DNA of 64,000 bases from Acidithiobacillus ferrianus (lineage in GTDB: Bacteria; Pseudomonadota; Gammaproteobacteria; Acidithiobacillales; Acidithiobacillaceae), in contig NZ_WNJL01000014.1 of NCBI RefSeq assembly GCF_010378095.1, forward strand, positions 27,097 through 91,096, read 5' to 3'. Made by a program: the position numbers and the translations under genes. Below are positions 37,860-46,702 of this stretch, piece by piece. Each line of letters begins with the position of its first letter. The stretch's first letter is position 1. A model generated the notes under the pieces. It saw only the letters and a list, made by a program, of their open reading frames with translations, searched no databases and was not told where the DNA came from.

Positions 37860-40163
37860 TCAATCCCTTTTCGCTTTATTTGCGGTCAAGCGGCGGGGAA
37901 AAGCCACAGTCCACAAAGATTGCATCGGTGCCACGAATAGTCGATGGAGGCCTTGCATCACACCATACACACCCTGGAGCACGACAAACTGGACATGATT
38001 TCCAAGTCCTGCAGCGGATTTTCTTGCAATATAAAGGTAGGCCGCAAAAAATGAGATCCGCTTACGCCGCCGTTCAAGACGCGTTTCCAGGTGCTGGCTG
38101 TCGCCGTAGACCAAGTCGACTATCTCCGCCTTTTGATGGATGTTTTGATACTGGAATTGCACACCCACACGCCCCGCGACATCGCTCATTACTCTCGCCG
38201 GTATACAAATAACGAGACCTTTCTGGCGCGAACTCTCCAACCAGAGCATGAGATTTTCCTTCAATTGGAAACTTTTTGTTGCGGGCGTCGGGACCGTGAT
38301 CCGAAAAGAGGCTCCTCCTGTCGACAAATCGGTGAGGCGTATCGCCATGCGCCGACCACCCGCCGTGTGAAGCACTGCGGGAATAGGCCGCGACGGGGCA
38401 ATACGAAACTCCTCTCGACGCTGCTTACGTTCCAGCGTGACACCCACCGCGGCCGCAACGATCATGAAGTTGATGACTTCCCACATCATGGTGAAAACGA
38501 GTTGCGGACGCTCCCCCGGATGATCCAGCCAACGCCATCCACCAGCGATCAGCGACACAAAAACGATCAGCAACAATAAATACTGCGCCCAGGCGGTTGG
38601 TGCTATGAAATCCCGGTCTAACTGCTCTCCCTTGGGTGTCACGCGAAAGGTGAGCTTCCCGGGCCGAAGGATGGTCGCCGCCAGAGCCGGCGCCGCTAAA
38701 GGTGTTTGCACCATCTCGTACACATCGGAGATCAGCGGCCACCGGATTTTTCCAAAGATAAAATCCGCGAAAATCATGGTGGACAGGAAATAGGGCACAC
38801 CATATATTGCATATTGCTCGGTTGTCGCATCGTATACCATGATCCCGAATAACAGAAACATCGAGGGTGCCAGTATGGTCACCATTCGCGAGAACGGGAA
38901 AAACCAGTAAGAGAAACTTGCCAAATAGGCGATACGCTGCGTCAACCGCAGTCCGGGAAGCGTAAGGGGATTCTTGAAGTAAAGCAATTGCAAAGCCCCC
39001 TGTGCCCAACGCACCCGTTGCGCAATGAAGCTCATCACCGTCTCGGGTTGCAATCCGATACTGAGTGACTCATTCAGGAACACACTGTGGTATCCTTTAG
39101 CGTGTAGGATCATTGCCGTTTCCGCATCTTCCGTAATGGTGTCGCCCTGAATGCCCCCTACTTCCAAAAGCATACTTCGGCGCATGACCGCGGCGGATCC
39201 GCAAAAGAAAGAGGCGTTCCATCCATCCAAACCTGTTTGAATGACGTTGTGAAACAGCTCGGTCTCCGGCGGCGAATCATTGAATGTTCCCAGATTTTTC
39301 TCAATGGGGTCAGGATTGATAAAACTGTGAGGAGTCTGCACGAGAAAACATTTATCGTCCTGGAGAAAGAAACCAACCGTTTTATTCAGGAAGTCCTTGG
39401 TCGGAACGTGATCCGCATCGAGAATTACCATCAATTCGCCACTGAGGCTTCTGAGCGCGGCGTTGATATTGCCCGCCTTCGCATGATCATTATGCACGCG
39501 CGTGTGATACGTCACTCCCAGCTTCTGACATAATTGCTGCAAGGCGTGGCGACGCGCAAGAGACTGTTCCGCAATTTTTGGCTTGTTGCATCGATCATCC
39601 GTACCGCCATCATCGAGCAAATGGACCTGAAACTTTCCCTTGGGATAACCGATGTTTAGTGCGCCCAACAAAGTGACTTCCAAAAGTTCTGCTGGCTCAT
39701 TATAACTCGGAACGACAATATCCACCGAGGGAAACAGCGTCACATCGGAGGGCAATGGTGCGGGAGTGCGGCGGCGCGGATTCACATTCACAAAATAGCC
39801 CAACAAGGCAAACCCCGCCGAATAGATTTCGGCGGCAAAAAGAGTAAGCCCAGCGATCAGACTAACGATTCCGTAACCACCAATGGTAAACTCCACGCGC
39901 CAAACCAAGTATCGCGCGGTCAGAAAGATGGCGAGGAATATGCTGATGATACGCAGCGGGGTTACCCAAGGCTCCCGAAAACGGAGCTTGCGTCCCAGGA
40001 GCAGAATGGCGATCATGGCAAGGAGCATGACTCCGCCAATATAGCCTTCAGCCACCGTCGAGACGGGCCCTGCTGCCAACAACCACACCACGCCCAGCGC
40101 AGCCATCATGACCGACACGACCATCGTGGTGATTATGGAGTTTATAGTTTTCCGGATCGACAT
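37860..40163 (-). CDS. bcsA: Cellulose synthase catalytic subunit BcsA
   Basis: BcsA polymerises UDP-glucose and moves the chain across the inner membrane. The GT2 residues are intact: VPSYNEPAELLEV, DADHVP (DxD), TEDAET and QRVRWAQGALQ. Membrane helices flank the domain. The C-terminal PilZ domain keeps DLSTGGASF, with an arginine-rich entry (RKQRREEFR), so activation by c-di-GMP is expected. ATG 40163 has GAGG seven bases upstream; 767 residues. galU lies 39 bases upstream on the same strand and supplies the substrate. Confidence 0.96.
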   Translation of the reverse strand: MSIRKTINSIITTMVVSVMMAALGVVWLLAAGPVSTVAEGYIGGVMLLAMIAILLLGRKLRFREPWVTPLRIISIFLAIFLTARYLVWRVEFTIGGYGIVSLIAGLTLFAAEIYSAGFALLGYFVNVNPRRRTPAPLPSDVTLFPSVDIVVPSYNEPAELLEVTLLGALNIGYPKGKFQVHLLDDGGTDDRCNKPKIAEQSLARRHALQQLCQKLGVTYHTRVHNDHAKAGNINAALRSLSGELMVILDADHVPTKDFLNKTVGFFLQDDKCFLVQTPHSFINPDPIEKNLGTFNDSPPETELFHNVIQTGLDGWNASFFCGSAAVMRRSMLLEVGGIQGDTITEDAETAMILHAKGYHSVFLNESLSIGLQPETVMSFIAQRVRWAQGALQLLYFKNPLTLPGLRLTQRIAYLASFSYWFFPFSRMVTILAPSMFLLFGIMVYDATTEQYAIYGVPYFLSTMIFADFIFGKIRWPLISDVYEMVQTPLAAPALAATILRPGKLTFRVTPKGEQLDRDFIAPTAWAQYLLLLIVFVSLIAGGWRWLDHPGERPQLVFTMMWEVINFMIVAAAVGVTLERKQRREEFRIAPSRPIPAVLHTAGGRRMAIRLTDLSTGGASFRITVPTPATKSFQLKENLMLWLESSRQKGLVICIPARVMSDVAGRVGVQFQYQNIHQKAEIVDLVYGDSQHLETRLERRRKRISFFAAYLYIARKSAAGLGNHVQFVVLQGVYGVMQGLHRLFVAPMQSLWTVAFPRRLTANKAKRD

Positions 40164-40201
40164 CAAACACCTCTTTTAAGGTTTATGATTTCGGAGGATA
40201 A

Positions 40202-41185
40202 TTATGCAGCTCGCGTCTTATTTTTTCGGCCTTGAAATGGCATGGTCCGCCGGTCATCGGCGACATAAGAACATATTCCAGAGGTCGCGAGATGGTGCAA
40301 GTATTCGGCAAATGATTTGCCGACACCCGCATGACGCAATCCAAATTCGATCGTCGCCTGCAAATATCCCAGCTTATCACCACAATCAAAGCGCCGACCT
40401 TCAAATTCATAACCGAGTACCTGCCGTTCATGTAACAAGGCGGCGATACCATCCGTGAGCTGGATTTCACCACCACTGCCTGCAGGTAGATCCTCGAGAT
40501 ACTCAAATATCTTCGCCGGGAGAATATAGCGTCCGACCACACCAAGATTGGATGGCGCATCATAGGGAATAGGTTTCTCGACGATCCCGGACACCTGATA
40601 AATCTGCTTCTCCCAAGACTTACACTGGATGACCCCATACTTGTTCGTTTCTTCGTCAGGAACTCTTTGCACGGCCAGAATTGCGGCATGGTAACGCGTG
40701 TATTGTTCTATCATCTGCGCAAGAACAGGTTTCCGGGATAGAATGAGATCATCCACCAGCAAAACGGCGAAGGGATGTTCACCGACGATATCACGAGCCA
40801 TCAGTACTGCATGACCGAGCCCTAGTGGATAGGGTTGCCGAAGAAAAACGGTGCTGACACCACGCGGAACAATATTGCGGACCTCATCCAGAAGTTGCTC
40901 CTTTCCTCTACACTCAAGTTCGTGCTCCAACTCGAATGCGACGTCAAAATGGTCCGCAATGGCGCGTTTGCCACGACCGCTGATAAAAACCAGTCGATCG
41001 CAGCCAGCTTCCAATGCCTCTTCCACGGCATATTGGATCAATGGCTTATCGACAATAGGCATCATTTCTTTTGCCGTTGCCTTCGTGGCTGGTAGAAAGC
41101 GTGTCCCCATTCCAGCGACCGGGAAAACAGCCGTCCGAATTGATGAGGCAGTGGTTTTTGATATCGCAGTGAGTGTATTGTTCAT
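40202..41185 (-). CDS. galU: UTP-glucose-1-phosphate uridylyltransferase
   Basis: GalU makes UDP-glucose, the substrate of BcsA and of lipopolysaccharide and trehalose pathways. AVFPVAGMGTRFLPATKATAKEM near residue 17, DKPLIQYAVEEA, FISGRGKRAIADHFD, and EIQLTDGIAALL are all signature segments. ATG 41185 gives 327 residues; the longer frame to 41287 lacks family similarity. Placement just before bcsA suggests coordinated cellulose supply. Confidence 0.96.
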   Translation of the reverse strand: MNNTLTAISKTTASSIRTAVFPVAGMGTRFLPATKATAKEMMPIVDKPLIQYAVEEALEAGCDRLVFISGRGKRAIADHFDVAFELEHELECRGKEQLLDEVRNIVPRGVSTVFLRQPYPLGLGHAVLMARDIVGEHPFAVLLVDDLILSRKPVLAQMIEQYTRYHAAILAVQRVPDEETNKYGVIQCKSWEKQIYQVSGIVEKPIPYDAPSNLGVVGRYILPAKIFEYLEDLPAGSGGEIQLTDGIAALLHERQVLGYEFEGRRFDCGDKLGYLQATIEFGLRHAGVGKSFAEYLHHLATSGICSYVADDRRTMPFQGRKNKTRAA

Positions 41186-41792
41186 ATATACCCCTATTTT
41201 TATTCCATCACGATTTGCGTGCGCAAATGGTGGGGCAATCACGAAAATGAAAACATCCCGTCCCAGAAGCAAACAGCCCGGAATCACACCGATCAGTCAT
41301 AAGCATGATTCATGCCAAACTATTTCACATAATATTTACAATATGTTGTGCGGAATACCCTTTCACAAAAACTCTTATAGAGGGGGGTAGACTGTAGTTA
41401 ATTTGCTACAAAATTACACGCCCCCCTTTTCTTGTCTATTTTACCTATTAAAATCAGTAAATTAAAAAAATAGCTAATTTGCAACGGTTACTATTTTTGA
41501 TATAATTAGTTTAAATTTATTATGCCTATACGCCGCGCGCCTTCCTCGATCACAAAGACTGACGACCAGGCGGCTGAAGACCCTCCCGCTGAGGGGGTAT
41601 GGGTCCAAGCCCTCCATCGGGGACTGGACGTGATCCTGTGGTCCGGGGTATCCGCGCCTCGCGGAATCGTTCCTGGATTCCACCGGGGCACGGTTGTCGC
41701 TGCGCCGGGCGCGGGATCAAGCTCATATCGCAACCTGGAGGAGGCCGATCCCCTTGCCTTTTTGGCAAAAATTCATATAATCCTTCCCTTTC
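41186..41792. other. galU to tRNA-Lys gap; strong promoter and possible structured RNA
   Basis: About 600 bases with no convincing protein gene. The left 330 bases are AT-rich. A near-consensus promoter at 41,479-41,506 is followed by about 270 GC-rich bases containing several inverted repeats (CCCTC/GAGGG, GGAATC/GATTCC, GATCAC/GTGATC) and ending in TTGCC-T5-GGCAA just before tRNA-Lys. A plus-strand frame (41522-41830) runs into the tRNA and is not believable as a gene. Confidence 0.5.
41479..41506 (+). promoter_or_regulatory. Sigma-70-type promoter before tRNA-Lys and a possible small RNA
   Basis: TTGCAA (41479-41484), 16 bases, then TATAAT (41501-41506). The -10 is perfect and the surroundings are AT-rich. 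The transcript would run through the GC-rich structured stretch towards tRNA-Lys. Confidence 0.65.
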
Positions 41793-41940
<148 letters not shown>

Positions 41941-41959
41941 TGCACTAGGCATACATCTA

Positions 41960-42372
41960 GTGCAGCGGGAGTAGGGCTGGACAATCCTGTTGAGTCCGTC
42001 CGCAAGCCCAGGCTTCCCCAGGATCGTGAACGACACCTAGTGGATGATGAGGAAGCCCGCCTGCTGGCCGCCTGCCAGTCAGTCAACCCCGAACCGGCGG
42101 CCATTGCCCGTTTCGCTATTGAAACCGCCATGCGGCAAGGTGAGATCGTAGGTATGACCTGGGCGATGGTAGATCTTCGGCGGCGCGTTGTGCATCTTCC
42201 AGACACAAAGAACGGGTTGACTCGTGATGTGCCGCTATCTGCCGCTGCTGAACAGGTATTGTCCGCCCTGCCCCGCCGGCTGGATGGCAAGGTATGGACG
42301 TACACGCAAGAGGGTATGAGGGCATCCTGGCGTCGTGCGCTGACTCATGCCGGCATCACCGGCCTTACCTTC
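41960..42372 (+). pseudogene. int: Tyrosine integrase remnant
   Basis: The frame through 41,970-42,372 reads GLDNPVESVRKPRLPQDRERHL, then DDEEARLLAACQ, ETAMRQGEIVGMTW (first catalytic Arg) and GMRASWRRALTHAGITGLTF. The His-Leu-Arg-His box and the Tyr should follow but the solo IS end at 42,373 cuts the gene there. The N-terminal arm domain is also missing. Located directly after the tRNA-Lys attachment repeat, it is the dead integrase of the island. Confidence 0.85.
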
Positions 42373-42400
42373 TGTCAGCAGCGGATGTAAATTGATACAG
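42373..42400 (+). repeat. Solo insertion-sequence end, copy B
   Basis: Identical over 28 bases to the minus strand of 3256-3283 (TGTCAGCAGCGGATG...). It joins the integrase remnant on the left to the vapB remnant on the right, so most of the element is gone. Confidence 0.6.
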
Positions 42401-42429
42401 GGGGGTGCCCCTGTCGGGAGGCTCCCGGT

Positions 42430-42526
42430 AAGGGCAGCCAGCCAGGCCCGGCAAGGCGTCAGCGCCGACTTCATGGAAAGCCGCGAGCAACCAGATGATC
42501 AGCACAGGGAATGCCTGTGATCAAAT
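42430..42526 (+). pseudogene. VapB-type antitoxin, C-terminal remnant
   Basis: Only the last two dozen codons remain, reading about ADFMESREQPDDQHRECL then stop, similar to the C-terminal toxin-wrapping tail of VapB antitoxins. The stop overlaps the vapC start, as in intact vapBC operons. The DNA-binding N-terminus is lost towards the solo IS end. Confidence 0.5.
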
Positions 42527-42783
42527 ATCTGCTGGATACCAACATCTGTATTTTTACCATCAAACGCAAACCGCCAGGGATTCAGGAACAGTTTCGTCAG
42601 CATCAAGGCCAAATGGCGATCAGTACCATTACCCTGATGGAGTTGATTTACGGTGCGGAGAAGTGAAGCCGCCAAACATACCGGACAACTTCGCGCCGAA
42701 CTGGCAAGGATTGGCCAGCCCATAGGGCCTTATGATCAGATGATTGCGGGTCGTGGATTGGGTAAACTGATCCAAACCGTATG
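42511..42783 (+). pseudogene. vapC: VapC PIN-domain toxin, broken
   Basis: ATG 42511 starts MPVIKYLLDTNICIFTIKRK, with the first metal-binding Asp of the PIN domain, and ISTITLMELIYGAEK with the Glu. A stop follows at 42,664. In another frame the sequence resumes as QLRAELARIGQPIGPYDQMIAGR, the C-terminal PIN motif, before breaking off. About 35 middle residues are missing, so the toxin is dead. Confidence 0.75.
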
Positions 42784-42832
42784 ACGAAATATCCGAGGTT
42801 GCCCTGCTCTATGTGGCATATTCATCGTCCTC

Positions 42833-43560
42833 GTGCCGGCGTCTGTCAAAACCGAACTGGTCCGTGCTAAAACCGATAAGGCCGATGCGCGACTGATTGC
42901 GCGGTACTGCCAAATGCACCGCCCCGCCCCTTGGGTGCCACCGACCGATGAGATCGTCACCCTGCAGGCGCTGGTCCAACGCCTGGATGATCTGCTGGGC
43001 CTGCACAACATGGAAAACAACCGCCTTGAGACTGCAGAAGCTGCCGCGCAACCTTCCATTGAGGCGGTACTTGTCACTATCAACCAGCAGATTGACACTG
43101 TACGACGACAAATCCAGGAGCACATTGACGATCATCCCGACCTCAAATCCCAGAAGAAACGGCTGTTGAGCATTCCCGGCATTGGCGACAATACGACCGC
43201 CACCTTACTGGCTTTCATCAGTCCCTTAGAGCGATTCCACTCGGCGAAACAATTGGTCGCTTATGCAGGATTCAATCCTCGTATCCGACAGTCGGGTCAG
43301 TGGGCCGGGAAAACTCTCATTGCGAAGACCGGCAATGTTCTTCTGCGTAAGGCCCTGTACATGCCAGCGCTCACCGCCAAACGCTACAATCCTGTGATTA
43401 CGGTTTTCTGTGACCGTCTGATCGCTCCTGGTAAGCGCCCTATGCAGGTGATCATTGCCGCCATGCGCAAGCTCCTGCATATCGCCTATGGCGTCCTCAA
43501 ATCCGGTCAGCCGTTCGACCCTGAAAAAGCTCTTGCATAGGCGTCATCAAGACGGTATCT
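42833..43560 (+). pseudogene. IS110-family transposase, 5'-truncated copy
   Basis: The frame (to stop 43,540) begins at KTELVRAKTDKADARLIARYCQ and covers the rest of an IS110 transposase, including LLSIPGIGDNTTATLLAF, SAKQLVAYAGFNPRIRQSGQWAGK (with the C-terminal domain Ser) and MRKLLHIAYGVLKSG. The first ~100 residues with the DEDD N-terminus are absent. It is a close relative (not identical) of the complete copy at 45.5-46.5 kb. Its right end GACGGTATCT at 43,551-43,560 matches the other copy. Confidence 0.9.
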
Positions 43561-43618
43561 GACAGACGCCGTAGGTAAATACATGATGTCTTAGGTACGA
43601 AGTCAATGCGGTAAGCAT

Positions 43619-44521
43619 TTAGTCGTTCGTGTGAAGCGTCGCATTGATCCCGCCCCAAGTGGATTTGTTCGTGGGAAGTACTTCGACAACGCCAGTTTGG
43701 CTATTTCTCCGAAACAGGAGGTGATCCTTCCCTGAAAGGTTGCGGGCGTAATCCACTGTACCATCCGGAAGTCGAACCTTGGTCCCAGCGGTGACATACA
43801 GACCTGCCTCGACAATACACTCGTTACCCAACGAGATACCTATTCCGGCGTTTGCCCCCAGCAGCGACCCCTCTCCAACCGAGTTCGTTCGCTTTCCGCC
43901 GCCAGATAAAGTTCCCATAATTGATGATCCGGCACCGATGTCGCTGCCATTGCCCACCGTGACACCGGGCGTCACGCGACCTTCAATCATGCACTTGCCC
44001 AACGAGCCCGCATTGAAATTCACGAAACCTTCGTGCATCACTGTCGTGCCCTCCGAGAGAAAGGCCCCCAATCGAACCCTGTCTGCATCTCCGATACGCA
44101 CGCCGCTCGGAACCACGTAGTCCGTCATTCGAGGGAACTTATCGACGGAGAAGATCGTCAAGTGGTGGTGTTCTTCGGCAAGGAGGGAACGCAACTTAGC
44201 CACTAAATGCGGCATGACGGGACCAGCCGAAGTCCACGCCACGATGGGCAGATTCTCGAAAAGCCCGTCGAGACAAACCGTATTTGGCCTCACGCGCCGA
44301 CTCGATAGCAAATACAGTCTAGCGTATGCATCTTCGACGCTACCGATTCCGACGGAAAGATCAACTTCAATTTCAAAAGCCTCACTCCTGACGAGGCCGT
44401 ACTTCACCGCCAGACACGATCGCCTCGCGTCGTCATCCTCGGGAAAGTACGCCTCAATCGTCGTGTTCGATCCGGTGTCGATGTACCGAAGTCCTTCCAA
44501 CTTCACATTTTCAGTTTTCAT
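43619..44521 (-). CDS. dapD: Tetrahydrodipicolinate N-succinyltransferase, DapD-like
   Basis: About 300 residues from ATG 44521. The C-terminal half is a left-handed beta helix with hexapeptide repeats (DRVRLGAFLSEGTTVMHEGFVNFNAG, GSDIGAGSSIMGTLSGGGKR, GIGISLGNECIVEAGLYVTAG), matching the actinobacterial/pseudomonad DapD type. The enzyme makes N-succinyl-2-amino-6-oxopimelate for lysine and peptidoglycan. The start lies eleven bases inside the end of the upstream dioxygenase frame, so the two were a translational pair. An island location is unusual for dapD: it may be a second copy or part of a specialised pathway. Confidence 0.88.
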   Translation of the reverse strand: MKTENVKLEGLRYIDTGSNTTIEAYFPEDDDARRSCLAVKYGLVRSEAFEIEVDLSVGIGSVEDAYARLYLLSSRRVRPNTVCLDGLFENLPIVAWTSAGPVMPHLVAKLRSLLAEEHHHLTIFSVDKFPRMTDYVVPSGVRIGDADRVRLGAFLSEGTTVMHEGFVNFNAGSLGKCMIEGRVTPGVTVGNGSDIGAGSSIMGTLSGGGKRTNSVGEGSLLGANAGIGISLGNECIVEAGLYVTAGTKVRLPDGTVDYARNLSGKDHLLFRRNSQTGVVEVLPTNKSTWGGINATLHTND

Positions 44522-45243
44522 GTTCCATTCCATTAGTGAAATTATGATTGATCCTAGCAACGGCAGCACTCGCGAGATCGAAGGAATCGCCGTCTCCGCG
44601 AGCATAACGCCTCACCAAAATTGAATCGTCACCACCGGCCTTGGCCGCATTTACGGCATTATAACGAGATTTTGCTTCGATGAACCTCATTACAAACGCC
44701 CTCCGAGTTTTCAGAGGCCCCGGTCGAGGCGGATTGCTCCTATGGAACACTGTTTTATCAAAGATGATCGCATCACCTGGCGCAAGTGGGTAGCTAACCC
44801 CTTCGCAATCGAATAGGTACCTCGAGAATCCGGAAATGTAGAGTGAATCACTAAAAATAGATAAGGGAACTGCTCTTGAATGAACGGGAAGATCTTCTTG
44901 AAGCGCTTCTGCTCCGCGTTTCGATATTTCGGGCCCAGCAGCGTCTTGTAGATATTCGGGATATCGTAACGCCCCTCTGCCAAGGCTCTGGTCACGCGAG
45001 ACTGCAACTTAAAGAACTCGCATCCGGAAAATGAGGTTGTTGAAAGCATGGTCATGCCGCCATCCTGATCTTCCTGATCGATCGGGTCCAATGGAATCCA
45101 TATCGAAAACGCCCGATCTTCTGGAAAGATGTACTTAAAACTCGTGATATGAGGAACACGAACCTGTTTACACGCAGTGAAGGACCCCGGATGCCGTCTA
45201 TGCTGCAGGCATTCAACGGCAGGCAGCCTGACCTGCTATGCCT
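44511..45243 (-). pseudogene. Phytanoyl-CoA dioxygenase-like protein, broken
   Basis: Two frames are joined by a frameshift near 44,830. The upstream frame reads FTACKQVRVPHITSFKYIFPED, FSIWIPLDPIDQEDQDGGM and PYLFLVIHSTF. The downstream frame reads LAPGDAIIFDKTVFHRSNPPRPG and RRAFVMRFIEAKSRYN. The distal His and following Arg of an Fe/2-oxoglutarate enzyme are seen in FHRSNPPRPG. The usual HxD appears as HIT, and no start codon exists: the frame begins after a stop near 45,243 at the junction with repA. It is 5'-truncated and non-functional as it stands. The family call is moderate. Confidence 0.6.
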
Positions 45244-45267
45244 ATCGTCCAGAGCTTATGCCCCCTT

Positions 45268-45481
45268 TCAGGCTGCCCAACTCACAGGGACACCTAAAGT
45301 CCAATGGCTGATACTCTTGGCAATGGCTTTGACTTCGCTAAAAGGCAGGGGTTGAGGAAATTGGCGGTTTACCTCATCCACCTTGCCCAGGAGGACGGCG
45401 GCTTGCCAGCGTGATAACCCATTCGGTCCCCAGAAGTCTCTAACGGCACGGTAAGACCATAACCGCACAGCATCAAAGCAG
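45268..45481 (-). pseudogene. repA: repA 3' fragment, separated by the IS110 element
   Basis: Right after the IS110 right end the minus strand reads CFDAVRLWSYRAVRDFWGP, then AVLLGKVDEVNRQFPQPLPF and SEVKAIAKSISHWTL before a stop. This is the C-terminal end of a plasmid replicase (PF03090 type, with the WAYRAIRDYW and PLPYSEVRAIAKSIAKW pattern). Its N-terminal part lies at 46,703-47,454, so IS110 has split the gene. Confidence 0.8.
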
Positions 45482-45499
45482 ATACCGTCTTGGACGACG

Positions 45500-46468
45500 T
45501 TATGCAACTCCCAATTTGGGGTTAAACGGTTTCCCCGACTTGAGGACGCCGAAAGCCAGATGCAGGAGCTTGCGCATGGCGGCGACCACCACTTGCATGG
45601 GGCGTTTGCCTCGGGCCAATAGCCGGTCGCAAAAGGATGCGATGATGGGGTTGTGCCGCTTGGCGACCACTGCCGGCAGGTAGAGGGATTTGCGCAACAA
45701 AGCATTCCCCGCCTTGGCGATAGGGGTCTTTCCTGCCCATTGACCCGACTGGCGAATGCGGGGATTGAGGCCGGCATAGGCAACCACCTGTTTGGCAGAG
45801 TGGAACCGCTCCAAGGGGCTAAGAAAGGCCAGCAAGGTGGCGGCCGTGTTGTCCCCAATACCAGGGATACTGGACAGCAACTCCTGTTGGTTTTTGAGAT
45901 CGGGGTGTTTATCGATATGGATCTCGATCTGCAGGCGTAGCATCTCGATCTGCTGATGAACAAATTGCAGGACGGCCTCCACGGACTCCCGCGCTGGCCC
46001 TGTAGCGGCTTCCAGTCGGTTGTTCTCCATCGTTTGCAGTGCCAGGAGGTCCTCCAGACGTTGAACCAGGGCCTGGAGGGTGGCGATCTCCTCAGCCGGC
46101 GGCACCCAGGGCGCAGGACGGTGCATCCGGCAATACCGGGCAATGAGCCGGGCATCGGCCTTGTCCATCTTGGCCCGGGTCAGTTCTGTCTTGCCGAAGG
46201 CATGGATCTGGGCCGGGTTGACCACGCTGATGAGGATCTGCTGTTGCGCCAGAAAGCGTGCCAGGTCCCGCCCGTAGACGCCCGTGGTCTCCATGCAAAG
46301 ATGGGCTTCCTGGGCGTCGTGCCTGGTCAGCCACTCCAGGAACTGCTGATGTCCAACGGGTGTGTTGGGGAAGACCTTACTGCGATACTTGCCCTCAGCG
46401 TTCAAGAGAGCCACATCGAATTTGGTCTTGGCCACGTCGATGCCAACGAATAGGGTAGGATGAGTCAT
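45500..46468 (-). CDS. IS110-family transposase (DEDD recombinase)
   Basis: The 322-residue protein is intact. The N-terminal RuvC-like DEDD domain shows FVGIDVAKTKFDVALL (first Asp), CMETTGVYGRDLARFL (Glu) and KMDKADARLIARYC (the two Asp). The C-terminal transposase_20 domain has SIPGIGDNTAATLLAFL and LNPRIRQSGQWAGKTPIAKAGN with the catalytic Ser region. ATG 46468 follows AAGGAGG. IS110 enzymes use a bridge RNA made from the element's non-coding end to choose target and donor. Confidence 0.95.
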   Translation of the reverse strand: MTHPTLFVGIDVAKTKFDVALLNAEGKYRSKVFPNTPVGHQQFLEWLTRHDAQEAHLCMETTGVYGRDLARFLAQQQILISVVNPAQIHAFGKTELTRAKMDKADARLIARYCRMHRPAPWVPPAEEIATLQALVQRLEDLLALQTMENNRLEAATGPARESVEAVLQFVHQQIEMLRLQIEIHIDKHPDLKNQQELLSSIPGIGDNTAATLLAFLSPLERFHSAKQVVAYAGLNPRIRQSGQWAGKTPIAKAGNALLRKSLYLPAVVAKRHNPIIASFCDRLLARGKRPMQVVVAAMRKLLHLAFGVLKSGKPFNPKLGVA

Positions 46469-46701
46469 GCCAACCTCCTTGAAAAGATAACGGCGATCTA
46501 CGGACCATGCCGGTTCAACCTTATCTGTGCAGGCTCTTGCCCAGGGCAGGCCTTGGATACCGTCCGAACGGGTGGCAAAGGTGAGACGAGCGATTAATCT
46601 GCATTACAGGATTGATTCCTTGGGTGACAACCAGTCTTGCCCGCCTCGCTCCGGGGATCAGCCGAAGGGTACCAATCCACAGGGACTGGTTCCAAGACAT
46701 A
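46469..46701 (-). ncRNA. Candidate bridge RNA region (IS110 left non-coding end)
   Basis: This 233-base non-coding end lies upstream of the transposase gene, where IS110-group elements encode their bridge RNA. It contains GGACGGTATCCAAGG (near 46,549-46,563), which shares GACGGTATC with the right terminus of the element in the same orientation, as a donor guide would. No structure was computed. The call rests on position and this match. Confidence 0.4.
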
Positions 46702-46702
46702 A

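Larger units (their letters stand above)
45482..46701 (-). mobile_element. Complete IS110-family insertion sequence inside repA
   Basis: The ends were placed by rejoining repA. The left flank ends ...GTCACCT and the element continues TATGTC. The right end reads GACGGTATCT and repA resumes GCTTTGATG. A CT dinucleotide sits at both junctions, as expected for the CT core of IS110-type recombination. About 1.2 kb, with no terminal inverted repeats, a ~230-base non-coding left end and a short right end, all typical of the IS110 group. Confidence 0.85.

Noticed and set aside
41390..41425. GGGGGG ... CCCCCC pair as a terminator
   Set aside because: The arms are about 30 bases apart with little other pairing and face an AT-rich region between divergent units; support is too weak.
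45268..46155. 295-codon minus-strand frame as one gene
   Set aside because: It joins a shadow frame of the IS110 transposase to a real repA tail; only the last ~70 codons are coding.
46469..46701. CRISPR-like or repeat array in the IS110 non-coding end
   Set aside because: There are no regularly spaced repeats here or anywhere else in the window.
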